Part shown: in pieces, positions 53,717-61,639 of the stretch
Numbering within the stretch: the first letter of the stretch is position 1
Layout: the number at the start of each line of letters is the position of its first letter
NCBI RefSeq assembly: GCF_020991455.1
Contig: NZ_JAJMOX010000004.1
Span: forward strand, 310,001 to 374,000
Direction: 5' to 3'
Length of the DNA stretch: 64,000 nt
DNA from: Flavobacterium sp. JAS
GTDB taxonomy: Bacteria > Bacteroidota > Bacteroidia > Flavobacteriales > Flavobacteriaceae
Notes under the pieces: generated by a model
The model's database searches: none
What the model saw: the letters and a program-made list of their open reading frames with translations, nothing else
Told to the model about the DNA's origin: nothing
Translations under genes and position numbers: made by a program

Positions 53717-54655
53717 TTATCCTAAATGTTCCAACATATCTTTGGTCATAGTTTCAAGATCAAAAGTATGTTTCCAACCCCAATCTTTTCTAGCCTCAGA
53801 ATCGTCGATACTTGCTGGCCAGCTATCCGCAATTTTCTGACGGAAATCAGGCTCATAAGTAATTGTAAATTCAGGAATATGTTTTTTAATTTCATTAGCA
53901 ATTTCAGTTGGAGTAAAACTCATCGCTGCTAAATTGTATGCAGAATGTATTTTGATATCCTCAGCCGGTGCTTTCATAATATTAATTGTAGCATCGATTG
54001 CGTCATCCATATACATCATTGGCATTTTTGTTTCTGATGATAAAAAGCACTCGTATTTTTTATCGGCAATAGCCTTGTAGAAAATATCAACTGCATAATC
54101 AGTAGTTCCACCACCTGGAGGCGTAGACCAGCTAATTAAACCAGGATAACGGATGCTTCGAACATCAACACCATAAATGTTATGGTAGTATTCACACCAT
54201 CTTTCTCCCGCTTGTTTACTAATTCCGTAAACTGTAGAAGGTTCCATGACAGTATATTGAGGCGTATTTTCTTTTGGAGTGGTTGGCCCAAAAACCGCAA
54301 TACTTGAAGGCCAGAATATCTTTTTTACTTTTTTGGCTTTAGCCAAATTCAAAACGTGAAATAAGGAGTTCATATTCAAATCCCATGCAAAAGCAGGATT
54401 CTTCTCGGCTGTAGCCGATAAAAGTGCCGCCATCAAATAAATGTCTGTGATTTTATGCACTTCAACAAGATGTTCAATTTGATTGAAATCTAAAGCATTT
54501 ACCACTTCAAAAGGACCTGAATTAACAACATCAGTATTTAATTTTCGAATATCAGAAGCAATTACATTTTCTGTTCCGTACAACTTACGTAGTTTTTGAG
54601 TCAGTTCTGTCCCAATTTGACCGCAAGCGCCAATGATCAATATTTTTGGATTCAT
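53717..54655 (-). CDS. L-threonine 3-dehydrogenase, short-chain (SDR) type
   Basis: A 312-residue NAD-dependent enzyme that oxidises L-threonine to 2-amino-3-oxobutyrate, the first step of threonine breakdown. Extended SDR fold: GxxGxxG as GACGQIG at 9-15; catalytic pair Tyr143/Lys147 in VYGISK; the substrate loop PGLISWSTPPGGGTTDYAV is typical of this enzyme family, well studied in Flavobacterium frigidimaris. No kbl gene is nearby, so the second step is elsewhere. Normal length. Confidence 0.93.
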   Translation of the reverse strand: MNPKILIIGACGQIGTELTQKLRKLYGTENVIASDIRKLNTDVVNSGPFEVVNALDFNQIEHLVEVHKITDIYLMAALLSATAEKNPAFAWDLNMNSLFHVLNLAKAKKVKKIFWPSSIAVFGPTTPKENTPQYTVMEPSTVYGISKQAGERWCEYYHNIYGVDVRSIRYPGLISWSTPPGGGTTDYAVDIFYKAIADKKYECFLSSETKMPMMYMDDAIDATINIMKAPAEDIKIHSAYNLAAMSFTPTEIANEIKKHIPEFTITYEPDFRQKIADSWPASIDDSEARKDWGWKHTFDLETMTKDMLEHLG

Positions 54656-54676
54656 TTTGAATAGTTTTTAGAGACG

Positions 54677-54684
54677 CAAATATA
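54677..54684 (-). promoter_or_regulatory. -7 box of threonine dehydrogenase gene (TATATTTG)
   Basis: Minus-strand TAnnTTTG, 22 bp upstream of the ATG, giving a short leader. Confidence 0.5.
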
Positions 54685-54850
54685 ACGTTTTCGCAAATAT
54701 TTTTACTTTTTAGAAAAACAAATTATAAATTTAACAACTATAAAGATTCTTTTTTGGATTATTCGTTGTGAGAGCATTAATACAAAATTTAATCTGTAGA
54801 TGAATTTAGCCACAAATTAAAATGATTGACGTAGACTAAACGGGTTTTCT

Positions 54851-54934
54851 TTGCCACGAATTTCACGAATTATCACAAATCAATGTGCTTAAAACTTAAA
54901 AATAATTCGCGTAGATTCGTGAAATTCGTGGCAA
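54851..54934. repeat. 20-bp perfect inverted repeat of CACGAATTT units
   Basis: TTGCCACGAATTTCACGAAT (54851-54870) and exact complement (54915-54934). The arm consists of 9-base units CACGAATTT, CACGAATTA, TCACAAATC. It fills most of the 380-bp gap between divergent genes; apart from it and the promoters nothing is seen there. Confidence 0.8.
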
Positions 54935-55024
54935 CCTTTTTAGCATTCCAGAGACTCTTCCAAAATACATTAATCTCTGTAATACATAGCTAAAAACAGA
55001 ATTCGTAATTGTAAAATTACTTTG

Positions 55025-55032
55025 TAACTTTG
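55025..55032 (+). promoter_or_regulatory. -7 box (TAACTTTG)
   Basis: TAnnTTTG match directly before the lipoprotein gene. Transcription would begin near 55039, which fits a start at ATG 55052 with a short leader and leaves almost none for ATG 55040. Confidence 0.5.
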
Positions 55033-55051
55033 TAGCTTAATGTTTTACCAA

Positions 55052-55678
55052 ATGAAATATAAAATATCTCTTTTTCTACTTTTAATTTTTGTGCTGAATT
55101 CATGTCAAAATGAAGATGAAAAACGTCGTGCAGAGAATGCAAAAGAAGCTAAGAAAAACGAAATTATTTTTAATAATATCAATAAAGCCTGGACGTTTAT
55201 TGACGAGCCAATTAACGAAGTTGCGGAACAAAAAGTAAGCTCGTGGACGGAGTGGCGTGATTTCCTGAAAGAACTTGGAGATAAACCCAGAAAAACAATA
55301 GGAGCTTTTCAGAAAAAATCAGCAGCGATTTCAAAAAAAGCATTTGCTTTAAACAACAATATTCCTGTTGAGTTTAATGTTCCTCAAATAAAAAGCCGAA
55401 TTTCAATTTTGATTACCAAAGTCAAAATGATGGATTTATTTATTAATCTGAGTACAATTCCGGACAAGAAAGTAACGTTCCTGATTGGAGAAATTAATAA
55501 AGAACTAGTTTCATTAGAACGACAAATGGATCAGGTTGTGGCAAAAAGCAAAATTCCAAAAGAAGAAGGAGAAGAAGATTTCTTGAGAATGTTAGATACA
55601 ACGCGCGCCATTCAGAGTGGGAATATAGCTCCAATTCCGCCGCAAAAAATAGATAAAAATTTACCAAAAGTTGAGTAA
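55052..55678 (+). CDS. Lipoprotein of unknown function, upstream of mfd
   Basis: About 208 residues. ATG 55052 is favoured over ATG 55040 because of the promoter position and because it yields MKYKISLFLLLIFVLNSC with a lipobox. After the Cys the protein is helical and charged, with a Trp-rich segment SSWTEWRDFLKEL and a helical bundle ending KIDKNLPKVE. Not recognised. Its last codons overlap the mfd start by 8 bp, a translational coupling arrangement, though a lipoprotein and a DNA-repair helicase have no obvious joint role. Confidence 0.75.
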   Translation: MKYKISLFLLLIFVLNSCQNEDEKRRAENAKEAKKNEIIFNNINKAWTFIDEPINEVAEQKVSSWTEWRDFLKELGDKPRKTIGAFQKKSAAISKKAFALNNNIPVEFNVPQIKSRISILITKVKMMDLFINLSTIPDKKVTFLIGEINKELVSLERQMDQVVAKSKIPKEEGEEDFLRMLDTTRAIQSGNIAPIPPQKIDKNLPKVE

Positions 55679-58600
55679 AAACGCCTTATATACAACGTAT
55701 GATAATCTGCCAAAATCACAGCAGATTGCCACACAATTACTAGAGCAAAATCAAATAAAAATGCATCTTAACGGATTGTTGGGATCTGCAGTTTCATTTG
55801 TTATTCGTGCAGTTTTTAAGAAAACCGAGTTGCCATTTTTAATTGTTTTAGACAATAAAGAAGAAGCCGCATACTATTTGAACGATCTGGAGCAAATGAT
55901 CGGAGAACAAGACGTATTGTTTTATCCTGCATCATTTCGTCGTCCGTATCAGGTTGATGAAACCGATAATGCTAATGTTTTACTTCGTGCTGAGGTTTTA
56001 AACCGAATTAATTCCCGCAAAAAACCAGCCATAATTGTTACGTATCCCGAAGCACTTTTCGAGAAAGTAGTTACACGTCAGCAATTAGACAAAAACACTT
56101 TAAAAGTCGCTTTAAACGACAAAATTTCGATCGATTTTATCAACGAAGTTTTGTTTGAATATGAATTTAAAAGAGTCGATTTTATTACAGAACCAGGAGA
56201 ATTTTCGGTTCGTGGAGGTATTGTTGATGTATTTTCATTTTCAAACGATCATCCGTATAGAATAGAGTTTTTTGGTAACGAAGTAGACAGTATCCGAAGC
56301 TTTGATGTTGAGACACAATTATCTGTTGAGACACATAAAAAAATCACCATAATCCCGAATGTCGAAAATAAGATATTTCAGGAAAACCGTGAAAGCTTCT
56401 TAGATTATATTGCCGAGAAAACCGTTATTTTTATTCAAAACACCGACGGACTTTTTAGTCAGTTAGACAAACAATTTGCAAGGGCAGAAGAAGCCTTTGG
56501 AAAGCTTTCGGGAGAAATAAAACACGCCACGCCGGAACAATTATTCTTAAACCAAACTTCGTTTATCAAACGAGCTTTAGATTTTTCGGTTGTAGAATTG
56601 GCTTCAAAACCCATTTTTAAAACTACTAAAAAGTTTGATTTTCATATTCAGCCACAGCCATCATTCAATAAACAATTTGATTTATTGCTGAATAATTTGA
56701 GCGACAATCATTTTAATGGATATAAAAATTATTTATTCTGTTCGAATGAAGCGCAGGCAAAACGTTTTCATGATATTTTTGAAAGCTTAGACGAAGCCAA
56801 TTCAGAGAATATCCGCAAGCAATACCACACGATTGTATTGCCTTTATACCAAGGTTTTATTGACGAAGAGAATCAGATTACCGCTTATACAGATCACCAG
56901 ATTTTTGAGCGTTATCATAAATTCAACATCAAAAACGGTTATTCGAAAAAGCAGAATATTACGCTTAAGGAATTAACCGCGCTTTCTGTTGGGGATTATG
57001 TAACCCACATCGATCACGGAATTGGAAAGTTTGGCGGATTGCAAAAAATTCAGGTTGAAGGTAAAACGCAGGAAGCCATAAAATTGGTTTATGCCGATAA
57101 TGATATCGTTTATGTAAGCATACATTCGCTTCATAAAATTTCAAAATACAACGGAAAAGATGGAACGCCGCCAAAGATTTATAAGTTAGGATCGAACGCC
57201 TGGAAAATTTTAAAACAAAAAACCAAAGCGCGCGTCAAACATATTGCGTTCAATTTGATTCAATTGTATGCAAAACGCCGTTTAGAAAAAGGTTTTCAGT
57301 TTGCGCCGGACAGTTATTTGCAAAACGAATTAGAAAGTTCGTTTATTTATGAAGATACACCGGATCAAACCAAATCTACACAAGAAGTAAAAGCCGACAT
57401 GGAAAGCGATCGCCCAATGGATCGTTTGGTTTGTGGAGATGTAGGTTTTGGAAAAACTGAGGTTGCTATTCGCGCCGCTTTTAAAGCTGTAGACAATAGT
57501 AAACAAGTTGCGGTTTTGGTTCCTACAACTATTTTGGCATACCAACATTACAGAACTTTTACAGAACGATTAAAAGATATGCCGGTTTCTGTTGGTTACT
57601 TAAACCGATTTAGAACTGCCAAACAAAAAACGCAAACCCTAAAAGATTTAGCCGAAGGAAAACTAGATATCGTAATTGGAACACATCAATTAGTCAATAA
57701 AAATGTCGTTTTCAAAGACCTTGGATTATTGATTGTTGATGAAGAACAAAAGTTTGGTGTAAACGTAAAAGATAAATTAAAAACCATTGCAGCAAATGTC
57801 GATACGCTGACATTAACAGCAACGCCAATTCCAAGAACGCTTCAGTTTTCGTTAATGGCTGCGAGAGATTTATCTGTAATTACGACACCTCCACCAAACA
57901 GATATCCGATAGAAACGAATGTAGTTGGTTTTAATGAAGAAGTAATTCGTGATGCGATTTCGTATGAAATTCAGCGAAACGGACAGGTTTTCTTTATCAA
58001 TAACCGAATCGAAAATATAAAAGAAGTTGCCGGAATGATTCAGCGTTTGGTTCCAAATGCCAGAGTCGGAATTGGTCACGGACAAATGGAAGGTGCCAAA
58101 CTCGAGGAATTGATGTTAGGTTTCATGAACGGCGATTTTGATGTTTTGGTAGCAACTACCATTATCGAAAGTGGATTGGATGTACCAAATGCCAACACGA
58201 TTTTCATCAATAATGCCAACAACTTCGGATTGTCAGATCTACATCAAATGCGTGGTCGGGTAGGGAGAAGCAATAAAAAAGCATTCTGTTATTTTATCTG
58301 TCCGCCATATTCTTCAATGACCGAAGATGCCAGAAAACGTATTCAGGCTTTGGAGCAGTTTAGCGAATTAGGAAGTGGTTTTAACATTGCCATGAAAGAT
58401 CTTGAAATTCGTGGTGCAGGAGATTTATTAGGAGGAGAACAAAGTGGTTTCATTAATGAAATTGGTTTTGATACCTACCAAAAAATCATGAACGAAGCCA
58501 TCGAGGAATTAAAAGAAAATGAATTCAAAGATTTATATCCGGCAGAGAACGATATTGAAACTAAGGAATATGTAAAAGATCTACAAATCGATACCGATTT

Positions 58601-59036
58601 TGAGTTACTTTTTTCTGATGAATATATCAATAATGTTACCGAACGTCTAAGTTTATACAACGAGTTAGGTTCTGTGAAAAATGAAGAAGAGCTGGTTATC
58701 TTTCAAAATAAATTAATTGACCGTTTTGGACCAATGCCTCCTCGTGCCAATGCCTTGATGAACAGTATTCGCATCAAATGGATCGCGACTAATATAGGAA
58801 TTGAGAAACTGGTGATGAAAAAAGGCAAGATGATAGGCTATTTTGTTTCTGATCAACAGTCTGATTATTATCAATCGAAACGTTTTCATAAAGTGATAAA
58901 ATTTGTGCAAACGCATAGTAATATCTGTACGATGAAAGAAAAAGAAACTCCGAATGGTTTACGTCTTTTATTGACTTTTGAGAATGTAAAATCTACCAAA
59001 AGAGCTTTGGAATTAATGGAGATGTTGGGAGAATAA
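55671..59036 (+). CDS. mfd: Transcription-repair coupling factor Mfd
   Basis: A 1121-residue DNA translocase that pushes stalled RNA polymerase off and recruits UvrA. It starts with TTG (MSKNALYTTYDNLPKSQQ), overlapping the upstream stop; no ATG gives the conserved N-terminus. The UvrB-homology module spans about 20-350 and the RNA-polymerase-interacting CarD-like domain about 430-500 (SVGDYVTHIDHGIGKF). The helicase core has Walker A GDVGFGKTE near residue 590, the DEEQ box near 690, TLTATPIPRTL and RGRVGRSNKKAF. A TRCF C-terminal domain (about 1000-1100) follows. Complete. Confidence 0.96.
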   Translation: MSKNALYTTYDNLPKSQQIATQLLEQNQIKMHLNGLLGSAVSFVIRAVFKKTELPFLIVLDNKEEAAYYLNDLEQMIGEQDVLFYPASFRRPYQVDETDNANVLLRAEVLNRINSRKKPAIIVTYPEALFEKVVTRQQLDKNTLKVALNDKISIDFINEVLFEYEFKRVDFITEPGEFSVRGGIVDVFSFSNDHPYRIEFFGNEVDSIRSFDVETQLSVETHKKITIIPNVENKIFQENRESFLDYIAEKTVIFIQNTDGLFSQLDKQFARAEEAFGKLSGEIKHATPEQLFLNQTSFIKRALDFSVVELASKPIFKTTKKFDFHIQPQPSFNKQFDLLLNNLSDNHFNGYKNYLFCSNEAQAKRFHDIFESLDEANSENIRKQYHTIVLPLYQGFIDEENQITAYTDHQIFERYHKFNIKNGYSKKQNITLKELTALSVGDYVTHIDHGIGKFGGLQKIQVEGKTQEAIKLVYADNDIVYVSIHSLHKISKYNGKDGTPPKIYKLGSNAWKILKQKTKARVKHIAFNLIQLYAKRRLEKGFQFAPDSYLQNELESSFIYEDTPDQTKSTQEVKADMESDRPMDRLVCGDVGFGKTEVAIRAAFKAVDNSKQVAVLVPTTILAYQHYRTFTERLKDMPVSVGYLNRFRTAKQKTQTLKDLAEGKLDIVIGTHQLVNKNVVFKDLGLLIVDEEQKFGVNVKDKLKTIAANVDTLTLTATPIPRTLQFSLMAARDLSVITTPPPNRYPIETNVVGFNEEVIRDAISYEIQRNGQVFFINNRIENIKEVAGMIQRLVPNARVGIGHGQMEGAKLEELMLGFMNGDFDVLVATTIIESGLDVPNANTIFINNANNFGLSDLHQMRGRVGRSNKKAFCYFICPPYSSMTEDARKRIQALEQFSELGSGFNIAMKDLEIRGAGDLLGGEQSGFINEIGFDTYQKIMNEAIEELKENEFKDLYPAENDIETKEYVKDLQIDTDFELLFSDEYINNVTERLSLYNELGSVKNEEELVIFQNKLIDRFGPMPPRANALMNSIRIKWIATNIGIEKLVMKKGKMIGYFVSDQQSDYYQSKRFHKVIKFVQTHSNICTMKEKETPNGLRLLLTFENVKSTKRALELMEMLGE

Positions 59037-59047
59037 AAGAAAAAACG

Positions 59048-59130
59048 TTGCCACGAATTTCACGAATTTTCGCAAATTTTATATTGTAATGCGAAATTTT
59101 CATTCGTGCTCATTCGTGAAATTTGTGGCG
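59048..59130. repeat. Inverted repeat of CACGAATTT units
   Basis: GCCACGAATTTCACGAAT (59050-59067) pairs with 59112-59129 with one mismatch. An inner pair (TTTCGCA / TGCGAAA) also folds. Follows mfd and may provide its 3' structure. Closely related to the element at 54.9 kb. Confidence 0.75.
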
Positions 59131-59222
59131 AAAAGAAAATTAAGTTTTATTTATCTTTTACTTAAGAAAAACCTTAGAACTAATAAGTTTTCTTTGATCA
59201 AAATTTCAAAGCAAACTTCTTT

Positions 59223-59777
59223 ATGCAATACCACTTTATTCTTTTGTTCTTGTTTTTCGGATTAACTTCAATTTATGCTCAGGAAAAGAAACAAATTGTT
59301 TTAAACGATTCTATTAAATCAGAAACAATTGATCCTTTGCGTCCTGCCAAAGCAGCATTTTATTCGGCTATTTTGCCTGGTTTAGGGCAAGTTTATAATA
59401 AAAAATACTGGAAAGTTCCTTTGGTTTATGGAGCGATAGGAACAAGTGTTTATTTTTATATCGACAGTCAGAAAAACTACAATATTTATCGCGACGAATA
59501 TAAAAACAGACTTGCGGGAAAAACCAGTGATTCAAAATATTTGGCAGATTTAAGTGAAAGTCAATTGCTTTCAGTTCAAAAGCAGTTTCAAAGAAATAGA
59601 GATTTATCAGCTTTATTTATTGTTGGTTTTTATGTTTTAAACATCATTGATGCCAATATTGATGCTGCATTATCTCAATTTAATGTAAGTGAAAATTTGG
59701 CTTTTAAACCAGTTATGAATACGAGTACAATCACTTCAAAAACTGATTTTGGGATTGCTTGTGCTTATTCATTTTAA
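59223..59777 (+). CDS. DUF5683 membrane protein
   Basis: A 184-residue exported protein; signal peptide ends SIYAQ (about residue 19). The DUF5683 core is AAFYSAILPGLGQVYNKKYWKVPLVYGAIG (about 41-70), followed by a helical hairpin and FIVGFYVLNIIDANIDAALSQF. Two or three membrane-associated helices are likely. Function unknown. Transcribed alone before a hairpin. Confidence 0.85.
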   Translation: MQYHFILLFLFFGLTSIYAQEKKQIVLNDSIKSETIDPLRPAKAAFYSAILPGLGQVYNKKYWKVPLVYGAIGTSVYFYIDSQKNYNIYRDEYKNRLAGKTSDSKYLADLSESQLLSVQKQFQRNRDLSALFIVGFYVLNIIDANIDAALSQFNVSENLAFKPVMNTSTITSKTDFGIACAYSF

Positions 59778-59810
59778 AAGTTTGCAAAAAATTAAGATTA
59801 TTGGCAAAAA

Positions 59811-59835
59811 AAAATCACCCGATAAGAGTGATTTT
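59811..59835. terminator. Hairpin AAAATCAC / GTGATTTT
   Basis: 8-bp stem with a 9-base loop, 34 bp after the DUF5683 gene; A-rich before and T-rich within the right arm. Confidence 0.65.
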
Positions 59836-59891
59836 GATGGTTAATGCGGTTTTTTGGTTTAGATAATCTCGTCATGAACGTGAAAAATGAC

Positions 59892-60019
59892 TTACATTGA
59901 TTCTAATGCTTTGCTCATTTGGTCCCTGATGTATTTATAGAGATGCCGAATTTCTGGCTAATTTCTTCATGACTTATTCTCTTCTTATCTGTTGAGAGTT
60001 TAACAAATATATAAAAATA
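59892..60019 (-). pseudogene. C-terminal remnant of an ECF-type sigma factor
   Basis: Read on the minus strand, one frame gives KLSTDKKRISHEEISQKFGI and then SIN, the region-4 helix-turn-helix of ECF sigma factors. A shifted frame continues with YIRDQMSKALESM and a TAA stop (59892-59894), as such proteins usually end. The join looks like loss of four bases at a short ACAT-type repeat (AATACATCAGG where AATACATACATCAGG would read through). Upstream, stops cut the frame quickly. The rest of the sigma factor is gone. Confidence 0.5.
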
Positions 60020-60094
60020 TTATTCTCAGTAAATAGTATTGAAAAAAACTTAATTCTATTTTTTTTAATAAATTTTATAGAAAATAGCAGTAAA

Positions 60095-60205
60095 ATGATT
60101 GTCAAGCCGCCTTTTATCAAGTCTGTAGCTTTGTGGCTGATATTTTGTGTAATAAGTATGATGAATTTTAATTCTTACGAATATTCTTATTCTAAAATAA
60201 AATGA
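60095..60205 (+). CDS. Possible membrane micropeptide (36 aa)
   Basis: Reads MIVKPPFIKSVALWLIFCV then ISMMNFNSYEYSYSKIK, a single hydrophobic segment with a Ser/Tyr-rich tail. No recognised family and no promoter evidence, so it may be chance. Confidence 0.22.
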   Translation: MIVKPPFIKSVALWLIFCVISMMNFNSYEYSYSKIK

Positions 60206-60228
60206 TTGATAATTTTGTAAGGAGTGTA

Positions 60229-60274
60229 AAAAAAATCCTTTCATCTTTTCATTGAAAAAAGATAAAAGGATTTT
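60229..60274 (-). terminator. Terminator of the ACT-like gene
   Basis: Outer arms AAAATCCTTT / AAAGGATTTT, inner ATCTTTTC paired with AAAAAGAT. On the minus strand it ends in a run of T. It lies 45 bp beyond the gene stop at 60319. Confidence 0.8.
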
Positions 60275-60318
60275 ATAAAATGAAGAATCCGGAGGGATTC
60301 TGATATGTCAAATTTGGA

Positions 60319-60975
60319 TTAATTTTTCAAGTCTTTGATCACTTTAAAAGCAACATCAACCTGATCTTCTCCAACTAAAATTGTAAATTCATTTGAAGTC
60401 GAAATTACCTCGTTTATGATAATTCCTTCCCAGGCCAAACGTTGAAAAATGAAGTAATAAATACCAGGAACAACGATATTTTCTTTAGGTAATTTTACTG
60501 TAATTGAGGCTAAATTATCTAATTTTTGAATTAGTTTTTCGCGCATAAAATGTTTTTCAACCAAGTTATTTACGCTGCTGCTTACTACAATATTTGTTTC
60601 ATTTACACCACGAGATGAGGTATAAAAAATATCAGATAAAGCGTTGATATCAGAGATTAAATCAGCTTGTTTGTTTAAGACAGTTTCTGAAGCTGCAAAA
60701 GTGTAATCCGTCAATTCAGATCGAACCGTGATCTCTCCAATATTCTTGATTACCTTATTAATTTTATGATTTAATTTAAAATCCAGTTCTTCCGTGAGTC
60801 GTTTAAGTGACATTACAACAGCGCCTTGTTTTACCTCTTTGCCAAATTCACTTTCCAGTTCGGTCATAATGTTCCGGGAAAGAGAAGTCAGGTTGATGAT
60901 ACCAAGTGATAATGCGTTTAATAAAAAAGGTTTTGTTTTGATGTAATTTTCGACGATTGAAGAAACGGTTTTCAT
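60319..60975 (-). CDS. Conserved protein with ACT-like C-terminus
   Basis: A 218-residue cytoplasmic protein. The N-terminal 100 residues are helical with TELESEFGKEVKQGAVVMSLKRL, resembling a DNA-binding or regulatory helical module. The C-terminal half has two beta-alpha-beta parts (LASITVKLPKENIVVPG and IIINEVISTSNEFTILVGEDQVDVAFKVIKDL) like the ACT domain at the end of aspartate kinases, but no kinase domain is present. It may sense an amino acid. The name aspartate kinase, sometimes given to relatives, would be wrong. Confidence 0.65.
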   Translation of the reverse strand: MKTVSSIVENYIKTKPFLLNALSLGIINLTSLSRNIMTELESEFGKEVKQGAVVMSLKRLTEELDFKLNHKINKVIKNIGEITVRSELTDYTFAASETVLNKQADLISDINALSDIFYTSSRGVNETNIVVSSSVNNLVEKHFMREKLIQKLDNLASITVKLPKENIVVPGIYYFIFQRLAWEGIIINEVISTSNEFTILVGEDQVDVAFKVIKDLKN

Positions 60976-61043
60976 AATTTTTTTTCTTTTTTTTTGTAAC
61001 TTAATTGGGTTGGTTTAGTTAATGGGGATGTTATAAATTTATG

Positions 61044-61074
61044 CAAATATAAATAAAAAAACAATTTGTTACAA
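61044..61074 (-). promoter_or_regulatory. Promoter of ACT-like gene (TTG-N20-TATATTTG)
   Basis: Minus-strand -7 box TATATTTG (61044-61051) with a TTG at 61072-61074, spacing 20, matching the full Bacteroidota consensus. One of the few sites here with both elements. It overlaps the end of yraN's downstream flank. Confidence 0.6.
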
Positions 61075-61095
61075 TTATAACAATAAAAAATTATG

Positions 61096-61467
61096 TTAAA
61101 AGTGATAAAAAGCATCGGTAAGATGTTCAATTGCAAATGTTTCGCCATTTTTATGGATGGCAATGATATCAAAACGTATTTCGAGATTTTCATCAAAATC
61201 CATTTCCCTATCGTTTATGTAGGCATTTACTGCTTTAATAAGTAGTTGAATTTTTTTTGGCTTCACAAAATCTTGTGGTGAACCAAAATCTAAGCTAGAT
61301 CTTGTCTTTACTTCGATAATAGCAATTATGGAATCTTTTTGAGCGATTATGTCTATTTCTGCTTTTTGAAAAGTCCAGTTTCTATTTAAGATTTTATATC
61401 CATTTTGGCGAAGATATTTCACAGCAAGATCTTCGCCTTTTTTTCCTAGTTCGTTATGTTCAGCCAT
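61096..61467 (-). CDS. YraN/UPF0102 endonuclease-like protein
   Basis: A 123-residue protein with a restriction-endonuclease fold. The likely PD-(D/E)xK site is Glu37/Asp39 in KAEIDIIA and Glu52-Val-Lys54 in IIEVKTR; an N-terminal Glu12 in KKGEDLAVKYL completes the metal set. Length is normal for UPF0102. It is thought to act on Holliday junctions or nucleic acids, but function is not proven. A short opposite-frame extension was not counted. Confidence 0.9.
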   Translation of the reverse strand: MAEHNELGKKGEDLAVKYLRQNGYKILNRNWTFQKAEIDIIAQKDSIIAIIEVKTRSSLDFGSPQDFVKPKKIQLLIKAVNAYINDREMDFDENLEIRFDIIAIHKNGETFAIEHLTDAFYHF

Positions 61468-61472
61468 TTTTT

Positions 61473-61508
61473 GAATTATGAGTTGTGAGTTATGGATTAT
61501 GAGTTTTT
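61473..61508. repeat. 7-base tandem repeat (GTTATGA family)
   Basis: ATTATGA, GTTGTGA, GTTATGG, ATTATGA, GTTTTTA: five 7-base units upstream of yraN, same family as the sufC-sufD element at 32.5 kb. Confidence 0.6.
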
Positions 61509-61530
61509 ATGCTGTAACGAGAAATTTGCA

Positions 61531-61583
61531 CGCAAAGTCGCCAAGACGCAAAGTTAAATTCTTTACGTCTTGGCGACTTTACG
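61531..61583. repeat. Hairpin of GCAAAGTC units
   Basis: Arms of 23 bp (61531-61553 and 61561-61583) with two mismatches that are both C/T changes, loop TTAAATT. Units are 8 bases: GCAAAGTC, GCCAAGAC, GCAAAGTT. Close kin of the CGCAAAGTT elements but with a different period. Confidence 0.75.
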
Positions 61584-61639
61584 AGATTATGATATGTGGT
61601 ATTTAAAATTCCTTCGAGAAAAGAAATTTTCAGATAATA

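Larger units (their letters stand above)
59778..60318. other. Intergenic stretch, 541 bp
   Basis: Holds the DUF5683 hairpin, the sigma-factor remnant, a possible 36-codon ORF at 60095 and the terminator of the downstream minus-strand gene; very AT-rich elsewhere. A minor hairpin GAATCC/GGATTC lies at 60285-60300. Confidence 0.55.

Noticed and set aside
60972..61196. 74-codon minus-strand frame between yraN and the ACT-like gene
   Set aside because: It overlaps the 3' part of yraN in another frame and has a Tyr/Phe-rich low-complexity translation; it also spans the predicted promoter.
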